Positions 1-6,617 of a stretch of 19,597 nucleotides of DNA are shown in pieces. The DNA is from JAYWDA01 sp043779185. Lineage in GTDB: Bacteria > Bdellovibrionota > Bdellovibrionia > Bdellovibrionales > Bdellovibrionaceae. The DNA lies in the NCBI GenBank assembly GCA_043779185.1, contig JAYWEQ010000003.1:1-19597 (forward strand), written 5' to 3'. The notes under the pieces are model-generated. The model searched no databases. It was given only the letters and a program-made list of their open reading frames with translations, and was not told the origin of the DNA. A program made the translations under genes and the position numbers. Positions within the stretch are counted from its first letter, which is position 1, and every line of letters begins with the position of its first letter.

Positions 1-1802
1 GCGCCAATCTCCTCGGCCGCAGCTTCCACCATACTTCCGACAAGCATCGAGTGATGGTAGGTGCCCGGAGCTTTTACAATCATCGTCTTTAGCAAAGGAT
101 GATTTAAATTACTGAGCTCAAGAAGTTTGACGTCTGTGGTGTAGTGAAAAATATTTTCTAATAAAGGAACAAACATCAAGGCTAAAAAAGAACTGACAAT
201 TCCACTTAAGAATCCGGCGAAAGCTGCAAAGGCAATCTCTCGATTGACAATTTCTTGATCGGCGCGAGTGATCGCTAAGACAAAAACAATTAAAAACGCA
301 TTGATCAAACCAGTCCGCAGCCCAGCCACGTAAATGTCATCTCGCTTTTTGCAAGAGTAAACCCCTCGAGCGGCTGCAATTCCGCCCACCAATGTGACCA
401 GCATCCATGGCAAATTAAAATCTTCCATAACTCCCAAACAGATCGCTAGAAAGGCCGTAAATAACCATACGACTTCGCCCGACTGAATGAGCAGCCCGAC
501 CAGCATCGGACCCGCCGCAGCTGGGACTGCAAAAAGAAAGACCAAAGGCGTTAACGAAGATCCAAATTTGGCCAGCAAAGTGGCATCGGCTAAAAATAAA
601 AATACTTTGGTGATCAAAATGACGGACGTTGCAATCAACATCATGACCGTCAGATCTTTAAATTCGACACGAACTCGGTTTGCACTGAATCTGCGAATAT
701 AGGAGGCAAATACAAAAATTGAAAGAAATAGCAGTAAGGCCATGGCCAGCGCCATCAAGTCTTTTTTACGATCGGACTGCAAGGTTTCAATTTGTTTCAG
801 AACCGCCATATGAAAGGGCTGAACAGCCGCCCCTTTATTAAGAATCGTTTGGTTTCGCTTCATGCTAATATTAACAGGTAAAATCGCATCCCTGGCGGAT
901 TGCTTTCGCGAAGCGGTCTCTTGCTTGTTGAGTGTCAGGTTAGGAATCAGCAAACTGCGCGCGAAATAAAGAAGATTGACTTTATCGCCCTCGGAAAAAT
1001 GTTCTAAGCTTTTTCGATCATACAAAATAAAAGGTTCGGGATTTTGAATATCTAAAATATCATTTTTTGAAATATAAAATTCTTTGCCAGTATTGTTTTT
1101 GTTGACGGTCCGAGCCACCACTTCTTTTTGATGGCTGGGAATAAAACGCTCTGGCGAATCGGCAATCCTTTTATCAAACCAAATTCGTAAATTGGAGACT
1201 AAAGCGCCCTCAATGCTGGGACTAAAGTGCCCGTCGACCAGCCACTCAAACAAGTAATCTGGCACCGGCACAGACAGGTCTTTTTCAAACTGCATCTTAC
1301 GCGTAAAAAATTCGCGCACTTTTACTTCTGAAGCATAGCCTTTGCGGGGCCACTTGATTTCACGCCCGTAACCTCGCATATTACGAAAGCCCCTGGAAAC
1401 CCCCTGCTGCAAACGATCAAAAACACTGACGTCATAATCATAAACGGTGGGAATTGAATATTCAGCGCGAAGTCTTTTTTCTTCGGTAGAAACTTCATCG
1501 ACCATTTCAAAACTTAAGGGCGACACAACTTCGGTGGAGGCAATATCTCCGACTTGAAAATTATAGGGAGCATGAATTTGAAAAAAAATCAGGTAGGACA
1601 AGGCATAACAAAATAAAAAGATCATCAAACCCCGGCGGATCGAATAGCGTTCTTCGATATCGCCAATCCAACGACCCAACCAGGTTTTTTCCCAACCTAA
1701 ATGGTCCACCCAATCCAAAAACTTTTGGCTATGATCCTCATAGTTCACCCGCGAATGGTGCTCGGGTTTTTTTTGTGTGTACTTTTTGATACTGCCCATC
1801 AT
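1..1802 (-). CDS. 7TMR-HD family membrane phosphohydrolase (PgpH-like), C-terminus cut by window edge
   Basis: An open frame runs from the left edge to tandem ATG codons at 1802 and 1799; about 600 residues are visible. Seen: a short cytoplasmic N-terminus, one membrane segment near residues 55-72, a roughly 270-residue extracytoplasmic region, a cluster of hydrophobic helices, and then APGTYHHSMLVGSMVEAAAE just before the edge. That is the beginning of an HD domain, with the HHS motif. Order and motif match the family 7TMR-HDED + 7TMR-HD + HD, which includes PgpH, a c-di-AMP phosphodiesterase of Firmicutes. Most catalytic residues, including the HD pair, lie outside the window, so activity and substrate cannot be judged. 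The 1802 start is preferred because a GAAGGCG sequence lies about 11 bases upstream. It is divergent from mazG. Function in cyclic-nucleotide signalling is inference from the family. Confidence 0.85.
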   Translation of the reverse strand, partial: MMGSIKKYTQKKPEHHSRVNYEDHSQKFLDWVDHLGWEKTWLGRWIGDIEERYSIRRGLMIFLFCYALSYLIFFQIHAPYNFQVGDIASTEVVSPLSFEMVDEVSTEEKRLRAEYSIPTVYDYDVSVFDRLQQGVSRGFRNMRGYGREIKWPRKGYASEVKVREFFTRKMQFEKDLSVPVPDYLFEWLVDGHFSPSIEGALVSNLRIWFDKRIADSPERFIPSHQKEVVARTVNKNNTGKEFYISKNDILDIQNPEPFILYDRKSLEHFSEGDKVNLLYFARSLLIPNLTLNKQETASRKQSARDAILPVNISMKRNQTILNKGAAVQPFHMAVLKQIETLQSDRKKDLMALAMALLLFLSIFVFASYIRRFSANRVRVEFKDLTVMMLIATSVILITKVFLFLADATLLAKFGSSLTPLVFLFAVPAAAGPMLVGLLIQSGEVVWLFTAFLAICLGVMEDFNLPWMLVTLVGGIAAARGVYSCKKRDDIYVAGLRTGLINAFLIVFVLAITRADQEIVNREIAFAAFAGFLSGIVSSFLALMFVPLLENIFHYTTDVKLLELSNLNHPLLKTMIVKAPGTYHHSMLVGSMVEAAAEEIG

Positions 1803-1946
1803 TAGTTTTTAAACGCCTTCATTTAGTGTGGCATCGAGTTAGCTAACTTATTATCGGTGTTTTTATTCGAAAACTGCTGTCATGTGTGGTAGTTATCTCT
1901 TGGTTCTAGTTTAAAGTCGAGACCCACTGCTTAGACGGAGTGTCAT
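1803..1946. promoter_or_regulatory. Divergent control region between 7TMR-HD gene and mazG
   Basis: This 144-bp spacer must hold promoters for both flanking genes. A perfect 12-bp palindrome, AGTTAGCTAACT, is centred in 1837-1848 and could be an operator. On the minus strand a GATAAT sequence resembling a -10 box is visible in the AT-rich part just right of the palindrome, but no convincing -35 is correctly spaced from it. mazG has a GGAG six bases before its ATG. No experimental support; the palindrome could be chance. Confidence 0.35.
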
Positions 1947-2744
1947 ATGCCGCATCCACCAATTGAATTATCTCACCTCCAGGCCTTGGTCCAAGTGGTT
2001 GCTAGTCTTAGAGGGCCCGAGGGTTGCCCTTGGGATCTTGAGCAGACTCATGAATCCTTATCAGTTTTTGCCTTGGAGGAAGCCCACGAATTAGCAGAAG
2101 CTTTGGAGACAAAAAACGATGGACTGATCAAAGAGGAACTAGGCGACGTTTTATTTCAAGTGATCTTGCACTGCCAACTAGCAAAAGAGCGGGGTGCTTT
2201 CGACCTCGCCGATGTGATTTTGACCATCAATGAAAAACTGATCCGTCGACACCCTCATGTTTTTGGTGACGAAAAAGTGTCCAGCAGTGAGCAAGTGATT
2301 GCGAACTGGGAGGTCATTAAACAGCAAGAGAAAGCAAACAAGGATCCCTTTGCTTTAAAAGTTCCAACGGGTCTGCCCGCCTTGCAACGAGCTGCGAAGA
2401 TTGGATTTCGCACAGAAAAGTTAAAATTCGATTGGGAAAATTCCGAGCAGGTGCGCGAAAAGGTCCGTGAAGAATTTGCCGAAATGGAAGAAGCTTTAGA
2501 TTTAAAATCTGAATCTGAAATTCGCCACGAGATCGGTGATGTCTTTTTTAGTTTGGCACAATTAGCTCGACATTTAAAAATGGATCCAGAACAAATTGGC
2601 CGCGAAGCCAACCGGCGTTTTGAACTGCGTTTTAAAACAATGATGAAAATACGCGAAGAGCGCGCCTTAACTTGGGAGAAAATGAGTCAGCAAGACAAAG
2701 AAAACCTTTGGCAGGAAGCCAAAGCCAAGCTCTTGAAAACCTGA
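1947..2744 (+). CDS. mazG: Nucleoside triphosphate pyrophosphohydrolase MazG
   Basis: 265 residues, almost the length of E. coli MazG (263). MazG hydrolyses (d)NTPs to the monophosphate and pyrophosphate, cleaning the pool of damaged nucleotides and, in some bacteria, lowering alarmone levels. Seen: the GCPWDLEQTH start of the first domain (about residues 26-35), the metal-binding pattern E44-E45-x-x-E48 ... E64-x-x-D67 (LEEAHE and EELGD), RRHPHVFGD after it, and a second, weaker MazG repeat with a conserved-looking HEIGD near the C-terminus. Two repeats in one chain is the usual bacterial form. The ATG at 1947 has GGAG six bases upstream. It is cytoplasmic and stands alone; the downstream operon begins more than 300 bp later. 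Confidence 0.96.
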   Translation: MPHPPIELSHLQALVQVVASLRGPEGCPWDLEQTHESLSVFALEEAHELAEALETKNDGLIKEELGDVLFQVILHCQLAKERGAFDLADVILTINEKLIRRHPHVFGDEKVSSSEQVIANWEVIKQQEKANKDPFALKVPTGLPALQRAAKIGFRTEKLKFDWENSEQVREKVREEFAEMEEALDLKSESEIRHEIGDVFFSLAQLARHLKMDPEQIGREANRRFELRFKTMMKIREERALTWEKMSQQDKENLWQEAKAKLLKT

Positions 2745-2753
2745 GGGATTCTA

Positions 2754-2782
2754 TTTTTTGCGTCGAAAGTTTCGACAAAAAA
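2754..2782. repeat. Inverted repeat / hairpin after mazG
   Basis: T6-GC-GTCGA-AAGTT-TCGAC-A6: five strong base pairs (GTCGA/TCGAC, 2762-2776 region), flanked by T and A tracts that extend the stem across a two-base bulge. On neither strand is the stem followed by a run of T, so it is not a standard intrinsic terminator. It may still act as an mRNA 3'-end stabiliser for mazG. Confidence 0.4.
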
Positions 2783-2845
2783 TCGAACCTTCTAAAAAAG
2801 ACACGCTGAACACCTTAAAAGCCGCCTTCAATCTTTCAGAAACTG

Positions 2846-2874
2846 TTGATTCCCTAGACGATCACCGATTTATT
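2846..2874 (+). promoter_or_regulatory. Possible sigma70-type promoter for the Agl-Glt-like operon
   Basis: TTGATT (2846-2851) and TTTATT (2869-2874) are separated by 17 bp, each matching four of six consensus bases. It would give a leader of roughly 180 nt before the VWA gene. AT-rich spacer DNA produces such matches by chance, and other promoters closer to the gene are not excluded. Confidence 0.3.
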
Positions 2875-3063
2875 TTTCAGCTCTAAAAATTTCGAAACTG
2901 AGTGGTTCCGCAAGCTTAGACTGTCTCAATTAAAGACCTAACAGCAATTCAAGTTAGCTTTCAAGACCTTAGGACGGCCCTTCATTATTTTCCATACCCG
3001 ACGATAGACTGGGTAGGAAAGATAGAGCTTCTAGGACAGAAGTTCTTTAGGAGGGTTCTTCTT

Positions 3064-4134
3064 ATGAAAAAGTTATTGAACTCAACAATGGCTATGGCCT
3101 CAATCATGTTGGTGGCAGGATGCGATAAGCCAGCATCTTCTTTCTCTTTGCTTGCCAGCGAGGCGACTTTCAAACAAAGCATCGCCTACGTGCCGCGCAA
3201 GATTGATATTCTGTGGGTGGTTGATAGTTCGGGATCGATGGCAACATCACAAACGAATCTTGCGAATAACTTTCAACAATTTATTCAAGACTTCCAAACT
3301 AAAAACTTTGATTTCCATATGGCCGTGACCGATACAGGGGCCTACTTAGATTATCACTATAATACGAAAACAAGATCTGCATGGAGGCAAGGGTCAACGA
3401 CACCTTACTCGGGCGTGTCAGTCATGGATAAAAATACTCCAAACCTTACTTCTGTTTTCACGAAAAACATTAAAACAGGAACAACTGGAACCGGAGACGA
3501 AAGAGCTTTTTCAAGCTTCAAAAAAGCTTTAGAAAATCCTGACAATTTGGGCTTCCAGCGACCGGGTGCTTTTTTAGCCGTGATTATTGTCAGCGATGAA
3601 GATGACTTCTCCCACTACGATTGGAATAACGGCATCAACAGTTATTATTTTACAGAAAACTATGCCGACGCAAATATGTTCAGCGTCCAATCTTTTAAAG
3701 ACTCATTAATTTCTTTTACAGGAAGCACGGCAGCCACAGCCGCAAATAATTTCGCGGTTCATACCATCTCTGTCCGAGACCAAGCTTGTGTGACGGCCCT
3801 GGGAAACAGCGGTCAAAAAATTTCTCAGCGATATCCGGCCCTTTCAACTGCAACAGGCGGACTTGCGGCCAGTATCTGTTCCCCGATGTCGACCGTTCTA
3901 GATCAGTTGTCGAAAAAAACCATTGAGTTAGCCGCGACTTTTAAATTAGACCGCGAACCTTACCCTGACACGCTTCGAATTATTGTTGACGGGGTCACGT
4001 CTGCACAAAGCAGCACTTGCGGTTGGACTTACGATGCGACCAGCTGGGTGATCAGCTTCCATGGATCTACTTGCATTCCAGGCGCTGGAGCGAGCGTACA
4101 GATTTTTTATGAGCCCAAAACGGCCGCTCAATAA
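3064..4134 (+). CDS. VWA-domain lipoprotein, first gene of the Agl-Glt-like operon
   Basis: 356 residues. Seen: a lipoprotein signal peptide with lipobox LVAGC (Cys20), followed by a von Willebrand factor A fold. The strand IDILWVVDSSGSMA carries the MIDAS pattern D54-x-S56-x-S58, and IIVSDEDDFSHYD gives a later acidic metal-site strand. The C-terminal 60 residues contain two Cys (TCGWTY and STCIPG) that probably form a disulfide. Asp follows the lipidated Cys; in E. coli Asp at +2 favours inner-membrane retention, but whether that rule holds here is unknown. VWA domains bind proteins or matrix through a metal ion, so an adhesin or assembly role is possible. The ATG has AGGAGGG eight bases upstream. 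It precedes the next gene by 19 bp. That it belongs to the machine is inferred from position only. Confidence 0.87.
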   Translation: MKKLLNSTMAMASIMLVAGCDKPASSFSLLASEATFKQSIAYVPRKIDILWVVDSSGSMATSQTNLANNFQQFIQDFQTKNFDFHMAVTDTGAYLDYHYNTKTRSAWRQGSTTPYSGVSVMDKNTPNLTSVFTKNIKTGTTGTGDERAFSSFKKALENPDNLGFQRPGAFLAVIIVSDEDDFSHYDWNNGINSYYFTENYADANMFSVQSFKDSLISFTGSTAATAANNFAVHTISVRDQACVTALGNSGQKISQRYPALSTATGGLAASICSPMSTVLDQLSKKTIELAATFKLDREPYPDTLRIIVDGVTSAQSSTCGWTYDATSWVISFHGSTCIPGAGASVQIFYEPKTAAQ

Positions 4135-4153
4135 CAGAGCACAAAAGGAATTT

Positions 4154-4762
4154 ATGAGCGACGCAAAAAAGTTAGAAAATCCTGAAAGCTCGGCCCCTCT
4201 GAACCAGTGGTACATTCTTCGTGGTGATATGAAGTATGGCCCTTACGACTACAGCGTGATCATCAACATGTTACAAAAGGGCGAAGTGCAAGATTATAAC
4301 TATGTCTGGGCGCCTCACCTGTCAACATGGACGCTTTTAGGTGAGTTGCCTGATTTTGCCCGCGACCGCTTAGCAGGATTAATCAACAATCGCGATGCCA
4401 TCAAACACGGATTTATCATCCGTGAATTTGCACGACAAGACATTAAAGTCCCCGTCTATGGTCACAATGAAAAACATTTTTTTGACGGAGAATCTTTATC
4501 GCTCAGTGAAAGCGGAGCCTTAGTCCTTTTAAACACTCCGCTGTTAGTGCCAGGTCAAGATCTGGTCCTTCACTTCCGAGCCGGTCCTGGTCAGTCACAA
4601 CCTTTCAATGTGATTGGTCAGATCATTCGGAAAAATTTTACGAAACAAAGAATTAACGTTAAATCCGGCTTGCATTATGCAGTTCGTTTCCTCCAGGTGC
4701 CAGTGCGCGGACAACAACAGATTAAACAACTCATTGATATGAAGCAGGGGGAAACTTTATGA
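4154..4762 (+). CDS. GYF-domain plus PilZ-like domain cytoplasmic protein
   Basis: 202 residues, no signal peptide or membrane segment. Residues 18-65 look like a GYF_2 domain: W19-Y20, G29-P30-Y31, W52 and W59 are placed as in that family, which binds proline-rich peptides. Residues about 90-185 resemble a PilZ beta-barrel. The c-di-GMP motifs are degenerate: R94-x-x-x-K98 (or R90-x-x-x-R94) for RxxxR, and S116-LSES-G121 for D/NxSxxG, with Ser replacing Asp/Asn. Myxobacterial GltJ/AgmX also uses a GYF domain, so this may be the cytoplasmic regulator that docks to the motor or to the proline-rich arm of the FHA/TonB-like protein. I start at 4154, with an AAAAGGAA Shine-Dalgarno sequence, rather than at 4061, which would sit inside the VWA gene. 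Its stop overlaps the next start as ATGA, implying translational coupling. Confidence 0.8.
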   Translation: MSDAKKLENPESSAPLNQWYILRGDMKYGPYDYSVIINMLQKGEVQDYNYVWAPHLSTWTLLGELPDFARDRLAGLINNRDAIKHGFIIREFARQDIKVPVYGHNEKHFFDGESLSLSESGALVLLNTPLLVPGQDLVLHFRAGPGQSQPFNVIGQIIRKNFTKQRINVKSGLHYAVRFLQVPVRGQQQIKQLIDMKQGETL

Positions 4763-5493
4763 GCGCATTTTTCAATTTTATGACAGCAACAGGTGTGGTG
4801 GGTTGGGCGATTTTCCTAACGGGCTTGGCTGGAATCTTCTTAGTCGTTGAACGAGCCAAAACTTTGTATCGAGGCTATGGCATGAACGTCGAAGAGTTCA
4901 TGGCCAAGATTCAGAATTTAATCCTTTCTAAAAAATTAGATGAGGCTCTTGTTCTTTGTTCCCAGATGGAAAAAAAGCCACTGGCAAAGGCTTTTAAAAC
5001 AATTTTAGAAAAAGCAGATCGAGATGATGACACTATTTTCCAAGCTCATGATATCGCGATGTCAGAGGTCATGCCGATGTTCACAAAACGTTTGCATTAC
5101 CTTTCGATGGTCGCCAACGTGGCGACACTTTTGGGTCTCTTAGGTACAATTCACGGTTTGATCCTATCGTTTGAAGCCGTTGAACAAGCCGATCCCGCGC
5201 TAAAACAACAGCTCCTCGCGCATGGTATTTCGGTTTCAATGTACACGACCGCTTTGGGTCTTGCTGTTGCGATTCCGGCCATGGTGCTATTTTCTTTCTT
5301 AACAGCAAGGCAGAACCAGTTGATCGAGCAATGTATCGAGAAATGCTCAAAATTAACTGAAATTTTAACAAGCTCTCATATTCCTCAATTAACTCGCCAA
5401 ACTTTATTCCCAGATCATGTGGCTATGAGTAATTCGGTGAATAATTCGGCAAGCCCATCGGGACCACCGCCATCATCATCGAAGGCGTCGTAA
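4759..5493 (+). CDS. MotA/TolQ/ExbB-type proton channel protein (AglR-like)
   Basis: 244 residues with three membrane helices at about 11-30, 113-138 and 155-183 and a cytoplasmic loop between the first and second, the ExbB/TolQ layout. Helix 2 reads ANVATLLGLLGTIHGLILSF and helix 3 contains TTALGLAVAIPA. Thr130 and Thr164 match the channel threonines of TolQ/ExbB. With two ExbD/TolR-type partners directly downstream, it should form the pentameric channel of a proton-driven inner-membrane motor. One TolQ-like plus two TolR-like genes is the arrangement of AglR-AglQ-AglS, the gliding motor of Myxococcus, and not of Tol-Pal or Exb-TonB. The C-terminal tail (about residues 222-244) is Ser/Pro/Asn-rich and presumably disordered. 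The start overlaps the preceding stop. Confidence 0.93.
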   Translation: MSAFFNFMTATGVVGWAIFLTGLAGIFLVVERAKTLYRGYGMNVEEFMAKIQNLILSKKLDEALVLCSQMEKKPLAKAFKTILEKADRDDDTIFQAHDIAMSEVMPMFTKRLHYLSMVANVATLLGLLGTIHGLILSFEAVEQADPALKQQLLAHGISVSMYTTALGLAVAIPAMVLFSFLTARQNQLIEQCIEKCSKLTEILTSSHIPQLTRQTLFPDHVAMSNSVNNSASPSGPPPSSSKAS

Positions 5494-5551
5494 CAAAGGG
5501 TCTAAAGCTAAGTGCCGTGCAATGGTTAACATTTTTTCGACTGAGGAATTT

Positions 5552-6094
5552 ATGCGACGATCAAAAAAAGTAAAAGTGAAACACGATTACGAGTTTGACC
5601 TGGATCTAGCTCCCCTGCTGGCGGTAATGGTTAAGCTTGTCCCCGTGATGTTAATTTCCTCAGCCTTTGTGCAAATGATGATCGTTGATACAGAACTTCC
5701 GCAAGTGGTTCAAGAGGCTATTAAAAAGCAGGAAGAGCACCCGAACAAGAAACAAATTTCGGTCGAAGTCAGCTCGAGCGACGGCGTCAAGTTCACGGTC
5801 ACCACCGATGGCAAGGCCAAAGTGGAAACGGTGCCTGTCAGCGCAGGGCATTTGGATTATGCGGCCGTTCATCAAAAATTTGTCGACATTAAAAAAGCTA
5901 ATCCTGAAGTTTTTAAAATTGAAATGAATCCTTCTGGCGAACTGGCTTATAAAGATATCATTAAGGTGATGGATGAGGCTCGAAAATCCAGACAGGGCAT
6001 TCATTTTCCAATCCACGATGATAAAACGAATAAAGACACTGAAACCGATTATATGTTTCCCGAAATTTCGTTCGGGAATACGTTGGAGGGTTAA
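5552..6094 (+). CDS. ExbD/TolR-type protein 1, lacking the transmembrane Asp
   Basis: 180 residues from ATG 5552, which has GAGGA five bases upstream and gives MRRSKKVKVKH, the expected basic cytoplasmic N-terminus. An upstream ATG at 5522 has no clear ribosome-binding site. One membrane helix spans about 18-40, followed by a periplasmic ExbD/TolR-like domain. Aligned without gaps to TolR (EINIVPLLDVLLVLLL), this protein reads DLDLAPLLAVMVKLVP: Ala24 (GCG) replaces the proton-carrying Asp, and Lys28 and Pro31 lie in the helix. It is therefore unlikely to carry protons itself and may be a structural partner of the second ExbD-type protein in a heterodimeric rod. The two genes are three bases apart and should be translated together. 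Assignment to AglQ or AglS cannot be made by eye. Confidence 0.88.
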   Translation: MRRSKKVKVKHDYEFDLDLAPLLAVMVKLVPVMLISSAFVQMMIVDTELPQVVQEAIKKQEEHPNKKQISVEVSSSDGVKFTVTTDGKAKVETVPVSAGHLDYAAVHQKFVDIKKANPEVFKIEMNPSGELAYKDIIKVMDEARKSRQGIHFPIHDDKTNKDTETDYMFPEISFGNTLEG

Positions 6095-6097
6095 TTT

Positions 6098-6589
6098 ATG
6101 GCACGCAGAGCCCGTTACGAACCAAATTTAAAGAAAAATATGTTCGTGCTGAATTTAACTTCAATGACAGATGTTTTTACGATCTTACTCGTCTTTTTAT
6201 TGCAGACTTATGCCAGTTCTGATGTCGTGATCAACCCGGTTAAAAATTTACGCCTTCCCGCTTCGAACAGTGAAAAAAATCCGACGGATGCCGTGAAAAT
6301 TGCGGTCTCCAAAGAACTTGTCAAATTTGATGACAGGACCATCGCCGAGATCATCGACAATAAGTTCGCCAATAAAGATATTGATCCCAAAGATTCTAAT
6401 TTTATTGTTCCATTATTTAATGAACTCGATAAGTTAGCGAAATCGTCCGATAAGAAATTTGTCAAGGAGGGTAAGATCTTGCTTCAGGCTGATGCCGACC
6501 TTCCTTATAATACTTTACGAAAGGTCATGTACACCGCTTCGATGGCTGGATTTCCTCAGCTGAAGCTTGTGACCGTCGTCGGAAAATAA
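6098..6589 (+). CDS. ExbD/TolR-type protein 2, with the conserved transmembrane Asp
   Basis: 163 residues. N-terminus MARRARYEP is basic and cytoplasmic, one membrane helix covers about 16-38, and the rest is periplasmic. LNLTSMTDVFTILLVFLL aligns without gaps to TolR, with Asp25 in the position of TolR Asp23, the residue that couples proton flow to movement. This should be the proton-carrying subunit of the motor, working with the ExbB-type protein and the Asp-less paralogue just upstream. The GGAGGG Shine-Dalgarno sequence lies across the end of the upstream gene. In Myxococcus, the corresponding Asp of AglQ is needed for gliding; here function is inferred from family and context. Confidence 0.92.
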   Translation: MARRARYEPNLKKNMFVLNLTSMTDVFTILLVFLLQTYASSDVVINPVKNLRLPASNSEKNPTDAVKIAVSKELVKFDDRTIAEIIDNKFANKDIDPKDSNFIVPLFNELDKLAKSSDKKFVKEGKILLQADADLPYNTLRKVMYTASMAGFPQLKLVTVVGK

Positions 6590-6617
6590 ACCGAACGACC
6601 TTGTTTTGGAGACTTGT

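Larger units (their letters stand above)
2745..3063 (+). other. 319-bp gene-free region: mazG 3' end and leader of the Agl-Glt-like operon
   Basis: No credible coding frame is present on either strand. The left part holds an inverted repeat just after mazG (2754-2782). A promoter candidate is at 2846-2874. A small hairpin with TACCC/GGGTA arms is at 2995-3015. AGTTAGCT at 2952-2959 repeats one and a third half-sites of the palindrome upstream of mazG. The far right end is the strong Shine-Dalgarno sequence of the VWA gene. If the promoter candidate is right, the operon carries an untranslated leader of about 180 nt, long enough for regulation, but no known riboswitch was recognised. Confidence 0.5.

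Noticed and set aside
487..702. 71-aa plus-strand frame and a 62-aa minus-strand frame (1322-1510) inside the 7TMR-HD gene
   Set aside because: The 7TMR-HD frame is open over the whole 1.8 kb and shows clear family features; these are shadows.
2255..2611. 118-aa minus-strand frame inside mazG
   Set aside because: Antisense shadow: Ser/Lys/Phe-rich, no start signal, and mazG is conserved in the other strand.
2754..2782. Intrinsic terminator of mazG
   Set aside because: The strong stem is preceded by T and followed by A on both strands; a T tract after the stem is absent, so it does not fit the rule.
4061..4153. Longer N-terminus for the GYF-PilZ protein
   Set aside because: It would lie mostly within the VWA gene and lacks a Shine-Dalgarno site; ATG 4154 has one and begins just before the GYF domain.
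5660..6016. 118-aa minus-strand frame and an 80-aa plus-strand frame (5685-5927) within the first ExbD-type gene
   Set aside because: They lie wholly inside a well-supported gene, have no ribosome-binding site and biased Arg/Phe/Lys compositions typical of shadow frames.
4759..6589. Ordinary Tol-Pal or TonB-ExbB-ExbD system
   Set aside because: There are two ExbD/TolR-type genes, no TolB, Pal or TonB-dependent receptor, and the neighbours are TPR, FHA/AgmX-type and Glt-like barrel proteins, matching Agl-Glt instead.
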